From Hyphomicrobiales bacterium 4NK60-0047b (GTDB lineage Bacteria; Pseudomonadota; Alphaproteobacteria; Rhizobiales; HXMU1428-3), in NCBI GenBank assembly GCA_040367435.1, contig BAABWY010000001.1:372001-436000 (forward strand): a stretch of 64,000 nt of DNA, given 5' to 3'. The notes below the pieces were generated by a model. The model saw only the letters and a list, made by a program, of their open reading frames with translations, was not told the origin of the DNA and did no database searches. Positions 16,354-24,612 of this stretch are shown here, one piece after another; position 1 is the stretch's first letter, and every line of letters starts with the position of its first letter. The position numbers were made by a program, and so were the translations under genes.

Positions 16354-18207
16354 ATGGCTTGGACAAAAAAAATACTACGTATCAATCTCACTGCTGGTGA
16401 GATCACTACAGAGCCTCTAAACATGGAATGGGCTCAGGAATATCTTGGACAACGCGGTCTCGCCACCAAATATTTCACAGAAGAAACAGATCCAAATGTA
16501 GATCCGCTTTCTCCTGATAATAAACTTATCTTTGCAACCGGCCCTCTAACTGGCACATGTGCCTCAACAGGTGGCCGTTACTCAGTAATCACTAAAGGTC
16601 CACTGACAGGGGCAATTGCTTGTTCAAATTCAGGCGGTTACTTCGGACCAGAGCTGAAATTCTCAGGTTACGACATGGTGATTCTAGAAGGTAAATCACC
16701 AACACCAGTCTACCTTTCTGTTTTCAATGACAAAGTCCAGTTAAGAGACGCAAGTCACCTCTGGGGCAAAACAGTTTGGGAAGCTGACGGCATGATTAAA
16801 GCCGAAGTACAAGACCCACTTGCCCACGTTGCAACAATTGGCGTCTCAGGTGAAAAAGGTGTTCTTTATTCATGCATCGTGAATAACATGCACCGTGCTG
16901 CTGGCCGCTCAGGTGTGGGCGCAGTTATGGGCTCTAAAAACTTAAAAGCGATTGTCGCTCGTGGATCAAACGGCGTTCAAGTACGAGACCCTCAAGGTTT
17001 CTTTGCAGCAACAGATGCTGGTAAAAAAGTTTTGGCGGAAAACGCGGTTACTGGCGAGGGCCTCCCAGCTTTCGGGACCCAGGTTCTCATGAACGTGATC
17101 AACGAATCAGGGGCTATGCCAACTCGCAACTGTCGCGACACTGTCTTTGAAGGTGCTCACGACATTTCAGCTGAAGCCATGGCTGAGCCTCGTCGCTCAG
17201 ATGGTAAAGCAAACCTGTCTACTAACCAAGGTTGCTTTGGCTGTACAATTGCCTGTGGTCGCGTTTCAACCATCGACCCAACTCACTTCACAGTACAAGG
17301 TGAAGACAAAGAGCGTTACAAACACGCTTCGGGTGGTTTGGAATATGAAGCAGCCTGGGCACTTGGTTCAGCAACAGGCGTTAACGATCTAGACGCGCTG
17401 ACATATGCTCAGTTCTTATGTAATGAGCACGGTCTCGACCCAATCTCACTAGGTTCAACGATTGCAGCTGCAATGGACCTATATGAAGAAGGCGTCATCA
17501 ACCACAACACAACCGGTGGTATCGAACTTAAATTCGGTAATGCTGAAGCTCTAGTTAAAGTTTGCGAACTGGTCGGCATGGCTGAAGGTTTCGGCGCTGA
17601 ACTAGGCATGGGTTCAAAACGCCTTTGTGAAAAATATGGCCGTCCAGAGCTTTCAATGACTTGTAAAGGTCAAGAATTCCCTGCCTATGACCCTCGCGGT
17701 ATTCAAGGCATGGGGCTAACATATGCCACATCAAATCGTGGTGGCTGTCACCTTCGTTCATACACAGTGTCATCTGAAATTCTGGGTATCCCAGAAAAAA
17801 CAGATCCACTTGCAACTGAGGGTAAAGCAGGCCTAGTGAAAGCATTCCAAGACGCAACAGCTGCTGTTGATAGTGCTGGCATTTGCGTTTTCACAACCTT
17901 CGCATGGACCCTGGAAGATATCGCTCCGCAAATTGACACAGCTTGTGAAGGCGGCTGGACACCAGAAAAACTTATGGAAGTTGGTGAGCGCGTTTGGAAT
18001 ATGGAACGTCGTTATAATATGGCAGCCGGCATCTTAGGCGATCAGGATACATTGCCTGAACGCGTAATGAAGGAAGCTTCAAAAGCTGGCCCTGCGAAAG
18101 GTCTAGTTTCTGGCTTGGATAAAATGTTGCCCGAATATTATGAGCTTCGCGGTTGGTCAACAGATGGCACACCAACTGGTGAGACACTCTCACGCCTTGG
18201 TCTATAA
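16354..18207 (+). CDS. aor: Aldehyde:ferredoxin oxidoreductase (tungsten-pterin enzyme)
   Basis: The protein has 617 residues, the usual family length. N-terminal family motifs include LRINLTAGEITTEPL and YLGQRGLATKYFTEE, then ATGPLTGTCASTGGRYSV and HRAAGRSGVGAVMGSKNLKA. The [4Fe-4S] ligands are Cys294, Cys297 and Cys301 (QGCFGCTIACGR), with Cys511 in AGICVFTTF. The family oxidises aldehydes to carboxylic acids using a bis-pterin tungsten cofactor, and can run in reverse with low-potential ferredoxin. With the preceding ferredoxin and following FAD protein, the complex probably passes electrons to NAD+. A strong terminator follows, so the FAD gene has its own promoter or depends on read-through. 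Such enzymes are uncommon in Alphaproteobacteria. Confidence 0.95.
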   Translation: MAWTKKILRINLTAGEITTEPLNMEWAQEYLGQRGLATKYFTEETDPNVDPLSPDNKLIFATGPLTGTCASTGGRYSVITKGPLTGAIACSNSGGYFGPELKFSGYDMVILEGKSPTPVYLSVFNDKVQLRDASHLWGKTVWEADGMIKAEVQDPLAHVATIGVSGEKGVLYSCIVNNMHRAAGRSGVGAVMGSKNLKAIVARGSNGVQVRDPQGFFAATDAGKKVLAENAVTGEGLPAFGTQVLMNVINESGAMPTRNCRDTVFEGAHDISAEAMAEPRRSDGKANLSTNQGCFGCTIACGRVSTIDPTHFTVQGEDKERYKHASGGLEYEAAWALGSATGVNDLDALTYAQFLCNEHGLDPISLGSTIAAAMDLYEEGVINHNTTGGIELKFGNAEALVKVCELVGMAEGFGAELGMGSKRLCEKYGRPELSMTCKGQEFPAYDPRGIQGMGLTYATSNRGGCHLRSYTVSSEILGIPEKTDPLATEGKAGLVKAFQDATAAVDSAGICVFTTFAWTLEDIAPQIDTACEGGWTPEKLMEVGERVWNMERRYNMAAGILGDQDTLPERVMKEASKAGPAKGLVSGLDKMLPEYYELRGWSTDGTPTGETLSRLGL

Positions 18208-18257
18208 TTAAAAGCCTTTAGACAAAGTCTATAAACACCAAAGGCAACAAATTTTAA

Positions 18258-18292
18258 ATAGGCCTCTAATCATATTAGAGGCCTATTTTTTT
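18258..18292 (+). terminator. Intrinsic terminator after the AOR gene
   Basis: A perfect 13-bp stem ATAGGCCTCTAAT/ATTAGAGGCCTAT with a CAT loop is followed by T residues. It separates aor from the downstream FAD oxidoreductase gene. Positions 18293-18567 hold no gene. Confidence 0.92.
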
Positions 18293-18567
18293 CTTTTCAT
18301 TCATACCAACACTGTTGAAAATAAATTCAACAGAACATTAGATTCATGAAAAATCTAAGATCTATTCCATTTTCTAAGGCCAAAGAAGAAGTTTTCTAAC
18401 AAAAATCATGGATGGTTTTTATATAAATTACTGCTAAAATAAGCCCAATAATAAAATAAACATTCACTCTATTATGCAAAAGACAGAAACAAAAACGTAC
18501 TGTCAGTGAATAGTTTATTCGAAATAAAGAAGCATGAATTGAAGGCAACACATTGAGGGATACTGCC

Positions 18568-19812
18568 ATGCACTATCTTGTACTCGGCGCGGGTCCTGCA
18601 GGCGTCACAGCTGCAGAAACACTCCGGAAACATGACAAAACAGCAAAAATTACACTCTTAGGCGGCGAACCAGAACCACCTTATTCACGCATGGCCATTC
18701 CCTACTACCTGATTGAAAAAGTCGGTGAAGATGGCACTTATCTGCGTCAACAAGATAACCACTATGAAAATTTGAACATTGACTATGTTCACGGCAAAGC
18801 GGTCGCTCTTCATGGCAAATCAAAGCGATTAAAATTAGAAGATGGTTCAGAAATTCAGTTTGATAAACTACTGATCTGTACCGGCGCCAGCCCAATCACA
18901 CCGCCAATCCCAGGGCTAGACCGAGACGGCATTTATAATTGCTGGACCCTTGAAGACGCGCGCCACATTGCAAGGCTCGCTCAAAAGGGGGAACCTGTTG
19001 TCCTCATGGGCGCAGGTTTCATCGGTTCTATTATTTTAGAATCTCTCGCCCTTAAAGGCGTAAACTTAACAGTGGTAGAAATGGGTGACCGCATGGTCCC
19101 CCGCATGCTCGATGAAACAGCTGGCGTTATGCTGCAGCAATGGTGCGAGTCTAAAGGTGTTCGTGTATTAACCAGCACAATGATCTCAGAAGTTGGAGAT
19201 GGCCCTGAAGGGTTAACCGTCCATACTAAAGGCGGTGAAGCTCTCGACGCTAAACTACTAGTGGTAGCAGCTGGTGTTCAACCAAACATCGGCTTCCTGG
19301 CTTCGAGCGGCGTGACAATCGAACATGGCATTTTGGTTGATCAATATATGCGTACAAGTGTTCCAGATGTTTACGCCGCTGGTGACGTTTGCCAAGCAAC
19401 CGACTTCTCAACACAAAAAGCTGAGATGCTAGCTATCCAACCAGTTGCTGTTGAGCATGGTCGCATTGCCGCCCAAAACATGACGGGCAAAGCCACCCCG
19501 CATGAAGGCAGTCTCAACATGAACGTCCTTGAATCAATGGGCCTCATCACAGCTTCATTCGGTTTATGGATGGGTGTTGAAGGAGGAGACAGTGCAAAAA
19601 TGGTCGACCTTCCAAACAACAGATATCTCCGCCTCGAATTTGATGGCAACAAACTCGTCGGTGGCCAAGCCGTTGGCTTAACCGAACATGTCGGCATCCT
19701 GCGCGGTCTCATTCAAACTGAACTAGACCTAGGCCCATGGAAAGACAAGTTAATGAAAGAACCCCAGCGCCTACCAGAAGCTTATGTCGCAGTGGCTCAG
19801 GGAATAGTCTAA
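18568..19812 (+). CDS. FAD/NAD-dependent oxidoreductase, AOR partner
   Basis: The protein has 414 residues from the ATG at 18568, which has GAGGG eight bases upstream; an in-frame TTG at 18553 would add five residues. The FAD-binding fold opens YLVLGAGPAGVTAAETL. A central NAD(P)-binding motif is PVVLMGAGFIGSIILE, and the second FAD contact is DVYAAGDVCQATDF. This is the pyridine nucleotide-disulphide oxidoreductase fold lacking the CxxxxC redox pair, similar to NADH-dependent ferredoxin or nitrite reductase flavoproteins. In AorABC systems the third subunit is such a flavoprotein and links the ferredoxin to NAD+. Confidence 0.86.
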   Translation: MHYLVLGAGPAGVTAAETLRKHDKTAKITLLGGEPEPPYSRMAIPYYLIEKVGEDGTYLRQQDNHYENLNIDYVHGKAVALHGKSKRLKLEDGSEIQFDKLLICTGASPITPPIPGLDRDGIYNCWTLEDARHIARLAQKGEPVVLMGAGFIGSIILESLALKGVNLTVVEMGDRMVPRMLDETAGVMLQQWCESKGVRVLTSTMISEVGDGPEGLTVHTKGGEALDAKLLVVAAGVQPNIGFLASSGVTIEHGILVDQYMRTSVPDVYAAGDVCQATDFSTQKAEMLAIQPVAVEHGRIAAQNMTGKATPHEGSLNMNVLESMGLITASFGLWMGVEGGDSAKMVDLPNNRYLRLEFDGNKLVGGQAVGLTEHVGILRGLIQTELDLGPWKDKLMKEPQRLPEAYVAVAQGIV

Positions 19813-19883
19813 ATTCAAAAACATCGACTAATACAAAATCGTCTAATTCAAGTTAGATAATTTAAAAAGACACATAAAAACAA

Positions 19884-19917
19884 AAGCCGCCTTGTAAGAA
19901 AACAAGGTGGCTTTTTT
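19884..19917 (+). terminator. Intrinsic terminator after the FAD oxidoreductase gene
   Basis: AGCCGCCTTGT (19885-19895) pairs with ACAAGGTGGCT (19902-19912), with one G-T pair, across a short A-rich loop and is followed by TTTTTT. The remaining bases to 20120 hold no gene. Confidence 0.9.
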
Positions 19918-20120
19918 GTTAAATCATTAATTTTACTTATGTTTTCTCATAGCTTTCTTAGAAGCCTCTCATTTTCTGTGACGTTTAAACAACCGTCTTT
20001 ACCAATTCACAAAACTTATTAGTTAAAAACGTTTAATGCTATTTCCAACCATTCTAAATTTGAGTATCAAGGAAAGTGTTAGAACTAAGGCAAGTAAATT
20101 GCCCTAATCAGGGGGATATA

Positions 20121-20927
20121 ATGATTAATAAATTAAAAATTGCTGCATCTGTTGCCCTGCTTCTTATCTGGACATTGCCTGCCAATGCATTAAGTCTAGA
20201 AGAAGCTGGGGTTGAAAAGGGTGAAGTCGAAGTACAATATGAAGCTACCTACACTGATGATAATGGCGAGGGAGCTTATGCTCACGAAGAAGAATTAGAA
20301 GCACAATTAGGTGTAACAAATTGGTTAATGTTGACTGTTGCTATTGGCTTTGAAGAAGAAGAAGGTGAATCTAGCTTTGACTTCTCCGAAATAGAGGCTG
20401 CTGCAACCATTGAGCTTGTCGACCCAGAAAAAGATGGATTTGGTTTAGCTCTTTATGGTCGTTTGAGTAAAGAATTTGCACAAGAAGATGACGAGAAAGA
20501 TGAAAACGAATTTGCAATCGGTGTGATCGCGGAGCAAACATTCAATGATAAATGGCTTGTTCGTGGTAACCTCTTCTACATCGGTGACATGGACAACGAA
20601 GAAGATGAACAGTTTGACGGCGTTGAATACGCTTATCAGGTTCGTTACCAAATGACAGAACGTTTCGGCATCGGTGTTGAAGGTTATGGTACACATAAAG
20701 ACTTCGACGATGAAGATGAAGATGACACAACTGAACATATGGTTGGCCCTGTTTTCTACTTCAGCCATGAGCTTGAAAGAGGTCATGAGAAAGTATCTCT
20801 TAAAGATGATGACGATGGCGACGAAGAAGAAGGCTTAGAGCTTGAAGCTCAATTTGGCGTCCTATTCGGTACAAATGACGACACAGCTGATGTAACCTTC
20901 AAATGGGGACTTGAACTAGACTTTTAA
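20121..20927 (+). CDS. Acidic outer-membrane beta-barrel protein, unknown function
   Basis: The ATG at 20121 has GGGGGAT just upstream and gives about 268 residues. The signal peptide is KIAASVALLLIWTLPANA. The mature protein alternates amphipathic strands (EVEVQYEATY, WLMLTVAIGF, GFGLALYGRLS, VTFKWGLELDF) and ends in Phe, as outer-membrane barrels do. The loops are strikingly acidic: EEEEGE, EDDEKDENE, DFDDEDEDD and KDDDDGDEEEGLE. Such loops could bind divalent or trivalent cations. It lies between the AOR cluster and a MoaD-like gene but has its own terminator, so any functional link is a guess. Confidence 0.65.
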   Translation: MINKLKIAASVALLLIWTLPANALSLEEAGVEKGEVEVQYEATYTDDNGEGAYAHEEELEAQLGVTNWLMLTVAIGFEEEEGESSFDFSEIEAAATIELVDPEKDGFGLALYGRLSKEFAQEDDEKDENEFAIGVIAEQTFNDKWLVRGNLFYIGDMDNEEDEQFDGVEYAYQVRYQMTERFGIGVEGYGTHKDFDDEDEDDTTEHMVGPVFYFSHELERGHEKVSLKDDDDGDEEEGLELEAQFGVLFGTNDDTADVTFKWGLELDF

Positions 20928-20978
20928 ATCTCTAGATCCTACAATTCCAATGTAGATATTATTTAATAAGCACAAACA

Positions 20979-21012
20979 AAAAAGCGCTGTGAAATATTCA
21001 CAGCGCTTTTTT
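20979..21012 (+). terminator. Intrinsic terminator after the acidic barrel gene
   Basis: AAAAAGCGCTGTGAA pairs with the complementary TTCACAGCGCTTTTTT across a short AT loop. The A-run on one side and T-run on the other allow bidirectional use. Confidence 0.92.
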
Positions 21013-21049
21013 AATTAAAAGTTCACAATGCTAATTAATACACCGCGAA

Positions 21050-21185
21050 CAATTGAAAGCACGCTTAAAATAAAACTCAAGCGGTGTAATAGCGCAGGTG
21101 CTGCCCCGATTGCTTTTAGGCAACCAAAAATACGGTGAATGAAAATTCATCGCCCTTATTATGCATATGGATAATTGAGTTCTAA
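21050..21185 (+). ncRNA. Candidate structured leader upstream of the MoaD-like gene
   Basis: TACACCGC (from about 21050) is the exact reverse complement of GCGGTGTA some 35 bases later, forming a closed 8-bp stem. It is followed by TTGCTTTTAGGCAA (hairpin near 21109) and by GGTGAATGAAAATTCATC (hairpin near 21136-21155). Three consecutive stems in about 130 bases before a molybdopterin-type sulfur-carrier gene suggest a cis-regulatory RNA. A Moco or tungsten-cofactor sensing riboswitch would fit the context, but I could not match its consensus. Confidence 0.35.
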
Positions 21186-21239
21186 GAAGATACCCATTAA
21201 TGTAAATAAAAATCAGAACCCAATGAGGTGTCGACCCAA

Positions 21240-21491
21240 ATGAACATAACTTTCAAACTTTACGCGACCTTGGCCACATCATTGCCAGCCGAAGCTAAAA
21301 AGAACCAAATCACATTGTCTGTGCCTGAAAACACAACAATCATGGACCTGATAGATAAATATAACGTGCCAAAAGAAAGTTGCCATCTAATCCTGGTGAA
21401 CGGCAACTACACACCTCTCATAAGCGCAGCACAAACAACATTAACTGATGGAGACACCCTCGCAATTTGGCCCCCAGTTGCCGGTGGATAG
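21240..21491 (+). CDS. MoaD/ThiS-family sulfur-carrier protein
   Basis: The ATG at 21240 gives 83 residues; a GTG at 21228 is an alternative. The beta-grasp protein shows FKLYATLATSLP near the start, the segment VPENTTIMDLIDKYNVP and the C-terminal WPPVAGG, whose terminal Gly-Gly is the adenylation and thiocarboxylation site. MoaD proteins donate sulfur to make molybdopterin. A version encoded by an AOR locus is likely devoted to the tungsten-pterin cofactor. A structured leader may control it. Confidence 0.86.
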   Translation: MNITFKLYATLATSLPAEAKKNQITLSVPENTTIMDLIDKYNVPKESCHLILVNGNYTPLISAAQTTLTDGDTLAIWPPVAGG

Positions 21492-21724
21492 GCCAAGACT
21501 TTAACTATCCAATAAATTTTGATTCAGGCCGATGAAAAGTCAAAACTTAGATTTTTATTAGAATATTCTCAGAAACAAGGTGAAATATGGCTATTTAGTC
21601 CAAAAAAGTGAAAAATTTAGACTTTTTTCCATTTCTAATACCTGAAAATACCAGCTAACATGACTGTGATGAATTAATAAATATTTCTATAATTGTTAAG
21701 GTTTAACCTTGGGAGAGAGAACAA

Positions 21725-21814
21725 ATGAAAGTATGGACAACACCTTCAGTATCTGAAACTGAAACAGGCATGGAAGTAACTAGCTATATGCCAGCTGAAC
21801 TAGATCGCGCATAA
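21725..21814 (+). CDS. pqqA: PQQ precursor peptide PqqA, copy 1
   Basis: The product is a 29-residue peptide beginning MKVWTTPSVSETETGMEV. Glu17 and Tyr21 lie in the GMEVTSY block, giving the E-x3-Y motif whose two side chains are cross-linked by PqqE and become PQQ. GGGAGAGAGA precedes the ATG. The gene is monocistronic with its own terminator 30 bases after the stop. It differs from copy 2 at residue 3 only (Val versus Glu). Confidence 0.96.
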   Translation: MKVWTTPSVSETETGMEVTSYMPAELDRA

Positions 21815-21843
21815 GCTAACAAACTTTTCGATCATGGGTTTAA

Positions 21844-21879
21844 ACCGACAGGATGAGAAATCACCTGTCGGTTTTTTTG
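21844..21879 (+). terminator. Intrinsic terminator after pqqA copy 1
   Basis: ACCGACAGG pairs with CCTGTCGGT across an 11-base loop, followed by a run of T. It isolates copy 1 from the rest of the pqq genes. Confidence 0.94.
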
Positions 21880-22218
21880 TTTTAAATTCCTTTATTAAAA
21901 AAGCCAAAATCAATTTTATAATTTAACAAACAAGTTATAAACCTCACTTAGAATCATGCAAAAAAAAATGAATATTTAATTTCTCTAAAAACACAACCAT
22001 GCGGTCTCTTTAATGTGGCTACATAAAAAACTCACTCCTTTTCTAACTCCTCTCTCATAAACAGCATGAAATCACCCCATTTTTACAAGTTTCTTACTGG
22101 ATGATTTGCTTTTATGATTGGTGAGTGTTTCAGGTAAAAGGTAATATAATAATGTGAAGTCAAGGTGCCAGCACCCACTTCGCAACATAACTAAAACCAG
22201 AAAAGAAGGAGATTTACT

Positions 22219-22308
22219 ATGAAAGAATGGACAACTCCATCAGTGTCTGAAACTGAAACAGGCATGGAAGTAACTAGTTATATGCCAGCTGAACTAGACC
22301 GCGCTTAA
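22219..22308 (+). CDS. pqqA: PQQ precursor peptide PqqA, copy 2
   Basis: The 29-residue peptide begins MKEWTTPSVSETETGMEV and is otherwise identical to copy 1, including Glu17 and Tyr21. GAAGGAGAT precedes the ATG. It lies 400 bases downstream of copy 1. A terminator stands between it and pqqB, allowing the short precursor message to be made in excess over pqqBCDE. A small inverted repeat, GGTGCCAGCACC, lies at 22167-22178 upstream. Confidence 0.96.
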   Translation: MKEWTTPSVSETETGMEVTSYMPAELDRA

Positions 22309-22347
22309 GTGCGATCTTAGGCTAGCAGTATAAACTGTACTTAAGAG

Positions 22348-22384
22348 CGGTGGTGGAGAATTTTTCATCACCGTTTTTTTCTTT
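22348..22384 (+). terminator. Intrinsic terminator between pqqA copy 2 and pqqB
   Basis: CGGTGGTG pairs with CATCACCG (one G-T pair) and is followed by seven T residues, a C and five more T. Partial read-through here would set the pqqA:pqqB ratio. Confidence 0.9.
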
Positions 22385-22510
22385 TTAAAAATTGATATTT
22401 CTCATTGAATAGTACACTTGCATAAGCCACCTTAAACATAATTAAAATGATAACAAAAATCGCCTGAAACGTTTCGCGCAAAAACTATAACCATCTTATT
22501 GTTGCCACTT

Positions 22511-22582
22511 GCAGCTTCAGTTGGAGGCAGATAACTACATAGGTGTTAAAACAGCGCGGTTGCTAGTAGGCAACTGAAGCGC
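22511..22582 (+). repeat. Hairpin repeat upstream of pqqB with an inverted partner
   Basis: A family unit lies at 22554-22580: GTTGC (22559-22563) pairs with GCAAC (22570-22574), followed by TGAAGC. About 40 bases upstream, near 22511-22522, the sequence GCTTCAGTTG is the exact reverse complement of CAACTGAAGC. The two could pair with each other as an alternative to the local hairpin, just before the pqqB start at 22611. Confidence 0.7.
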
Positions 22583-22610
22583 ATATAAAAAGGGTGAGGT
22601 TCAAAAAAAT

Positions 22611-23543
22611 ATGAAGATAAAAGTTTTAGGTTCTGGCGCTGGTGGCGGTCTTCCTCAATGGAATTGTAATGCAGTAAATTCAAAAGACGCCCGTAGTGGA
22701 CATGAATTTGTAAAACCACGTAGTCAGTCTTCAATCGCAGTTTCATCGAATGAAAAAGATTGGGTTCTCTTAAACGCTTCTCCAGACATTCGCCAACAAA
22801 TTTTCGACAATAAAGAACTTCATCCTCACGAAAACGGCCCCATTAGAAACAGCCCCATTCAAGCTGTTGTCCTCACTAACGGTGATGTTGACCATGTCAC
22901 GGGCCTCCTTTGTTTAAGAGAAGGACACCCCTTTAATCTATACGCATCAAGCCGGGTACTTGGAACCATTAACGCCAACACGATTTTCAATGTTTTAAAT
23001 CCTGAAAAGGTCAATCGGATTGAAACACAGCTAAACACCCCGTTTGAAGTCATGACACCAAACGGGTCAACAGGCATTGAAATCACACCTTTTAATGTCC
23101 CAGGCAAAGTCGCACTCTATTTGGAAGAGAAAAAAGCAGATGGAACTTTTGGCACCCAAGAAGGGGATACCATCGGCCTCTTTGTCAAAGAGCTCAGCTC
23201 AGGCAAAGGCTTTTATTATATCCCGGGCTGCGCCGAAGTAGATCAGCCATTGAGAGAACGGATCACTGGCGCTGAGATCATCTTCTTTGACGGAACACTT
23301 TTTACCAATAATGAAATGCTAGACCAAGGTCTACTTCCCAAAACAGGCGAGCGCATGGGACATATGAATATGTCAGGTGATGACGGTACCCTGAAGATTT
23401 TTGAAGATATGAAGATTGATCGGAAAATTTATATCCACATCAACAATTCAAATCCGGTCCTTAGAGATAATTCAGATGAGAGAAAAGCCGTAGAAAACAA
23501 AGGCTGGGAAGTCTCTTACGATGGAATGGAGGTAACACTATGA
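22611..23543 (+). CDS. pqqB: PQQ biosynthesis protein PqqB
   Basis: The protein has 310 residues, standard for PqqB. It starts MKIKVLGSGAGGGLPQWNCN and contains TNGDVDHVTGLLCLREGHP, a metallo-beta-lactamase-like fold in which the usual HxHxDH metal motif is altered to NGDVDH, as is normal for PqqB. Family blocks QSSIAVS and MGHMNMSGDDG are present. PqqB is proposed to hydroxylate the cross-linked tyrosine in the AHQQ route. The stop overlaps the start of pqqC (ATGA). Confidence 0.96.
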   Translation: MKIKVLGSGAGGGLPQWNCNAVNSKDARSGHEFVKPRSQSSIAVSSNEKDWVLLNASPDIRQQIFDNKELHPHENGPIRNSPIQAVVLTNGDVDHVTGLLCLREGHPFNLYASSRVLGTINANTIFNVLNPEKVNRIETQLNTPFEVMTPNGSTGIEITPFNVPGKVALYLEEKKADGTFGTQEGDTIGLFVKELSSGKGFYYIPGCAEVDQPLRERITGAEIIFFDGTLFTNNEMLDQGLLPKTGERMGHMNMSGDDGTLKIFEDMKIDRKIYIHINNSNPVLRDNSDERKAVENKGWEVSYDGMEVTL

Positions 23544-24289
23544 GCGATCAATCTAAAGTTCTATCAAAAGATGAGTTAGAAGCCGCTTTAAGAAAAATAG
23601 GCGCTGAACGCTACCATAGCCTACACCCCTTTCATAAACTTCTTCATGGCGGTGAGCTGAATAAATTCCAGGTTCAAGCCTGGGCTTTAAATAGATATTG
23701 CTACCAAGCTGCAATCCCGCGCAAAGACGCAGCCTTTATGGCAAGATGTACAGAACGAGAATTGCGCCGTGAATGGATACACCGCATTCAAGATCATGAT
23801 GGTGACGGCATCGAAGAAGAAGGTGGTATCGAACGCTGGCTAGCGCTTACCACAGGTCTTGGCATCAACCCAGAAATGGTCATCTCAACTGAAAAAGCAT
23901 TGCCAGCGACAAGGTTCGCAGTCGAAGCTTATGTTGATTACGTTCAAAAAGGAACCATGGTCAGAGCGGTTGCTTCCTCACTAACCGAATTATTCGCACC
24001 CAAAATTCATGAAGAACGCATTTCTGGCATGCTCGAGAATTATGATTTCATTGACGAAAGCGTAATGAAATATTTCAGAAGACGCCTAAAACAGGCACCT
24101 AGAGATGCAAATTTTGCTCTTAAATATGTATTAGAACATGCAACCACAGCCGCGCTGCAAAAAGACGCTCTGGATGCACTCACATTTAAATGCAATGTGC
24201 TATGGTCTCAACTGGATGCTTTATACCTGGCTTACTATTCTCCAGCGATGATACCTCCTGGAGCATTTCGGGAAGAAGATGCAAATTAA
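23540..24289 (+). CDS. pqqC: Pyrroloquinoline-quinone synthase PqqC
   Basis: The protein has 249 residues, normal family length. It carries HPFHKLLHGGELNKFQVQAW, LNRYCYQAAIPRKDA and YVDYVQKG in the expected order of the helical PqqC fold. PqqC is a cofactor-free oxidase catalysing the final ring closure and eight-electron oxidation to PQQ. It is translationally coupled to pqqB by the ATGA overlap. Confidence 0.96.
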   Translation: MSDQSKVLSKDELEAALRKIGAERYHSLHPFHKLLHGGELNKFQVQAWALNRYCYQAAIPRKDAAFMARCTERELRREWIHRIQDHDGDGIEEEGGIERWLALTTGLGINPEMVISTEKALPATRFAVEAYVDYVQKGTMVRAVASSLTELFAPKIHEERISGMLENYDFIDESVMKYFRRRLKQAPRDANFALKYVLEHATTAALQKDALDALTFKCNVLWSQLDALYLAYYSPAMIPPGAFREEDAN

Positions 24290-24321
24290 GGCTGAGACAA
24301 AAACAAAGCGATAAACGAACA

Positions 24322-24612
24322 ATGACAAAAGAACGTTTAATAGTTGAAACAAACACAACCCCCGCCTTGCCGCGTTTCGTAAAGTTGCGCCATGATAAAG
24401 GGCGGGACCGTTGGATTATGTTAGCTCCAGAGCGCATCTTAACACCTGATCCAATTGCTGTTGAAGTTCTCAAGCTTTGTGACGGAGAAAAAACAGTTGG
24501 AGAAATTTCAAGCCACTTAGCTGAAACTTATAATGCTCCAACTGACGTTATTGAAAAAGACATCAAAACTATGTTGCAAGATCTTGCTGATAAAGGATTT
24601 CTAATATCATGA
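24322..24612 (+). CDS. pqqD: PQQ biosynthesis peptide chaperone PqqD
   Basis: I place the start at the ATG at 24322 (96 residues), because the frame open from 24190 lies within pqqC and only this start gives a normal PqqD. It has PRFVKLRHDKGRDRWIMLAP and VLKLCDGEKTVGEISSHL, the winged-helix RRE fold that binds PqqA and delivers it to PqqE. Its stop overlaps the pqqE start. Confidence 0.94.
   Translation: MTKERLIVETNTTPALPRFVKLRHDKGRDRWIMLAPERILTPDPIAVEVLKLCDGEKTVGEISSHLAETYNAPTDVIEKDIKTMLQDLADKGFLIS

Noticed and set aside
20445-20786. 113-codon minus-strand frame
   Set aside because: It is the antisense shadow of the acidic barrel gene; the Glu/Asp-rich codons leave the complement free of stops.
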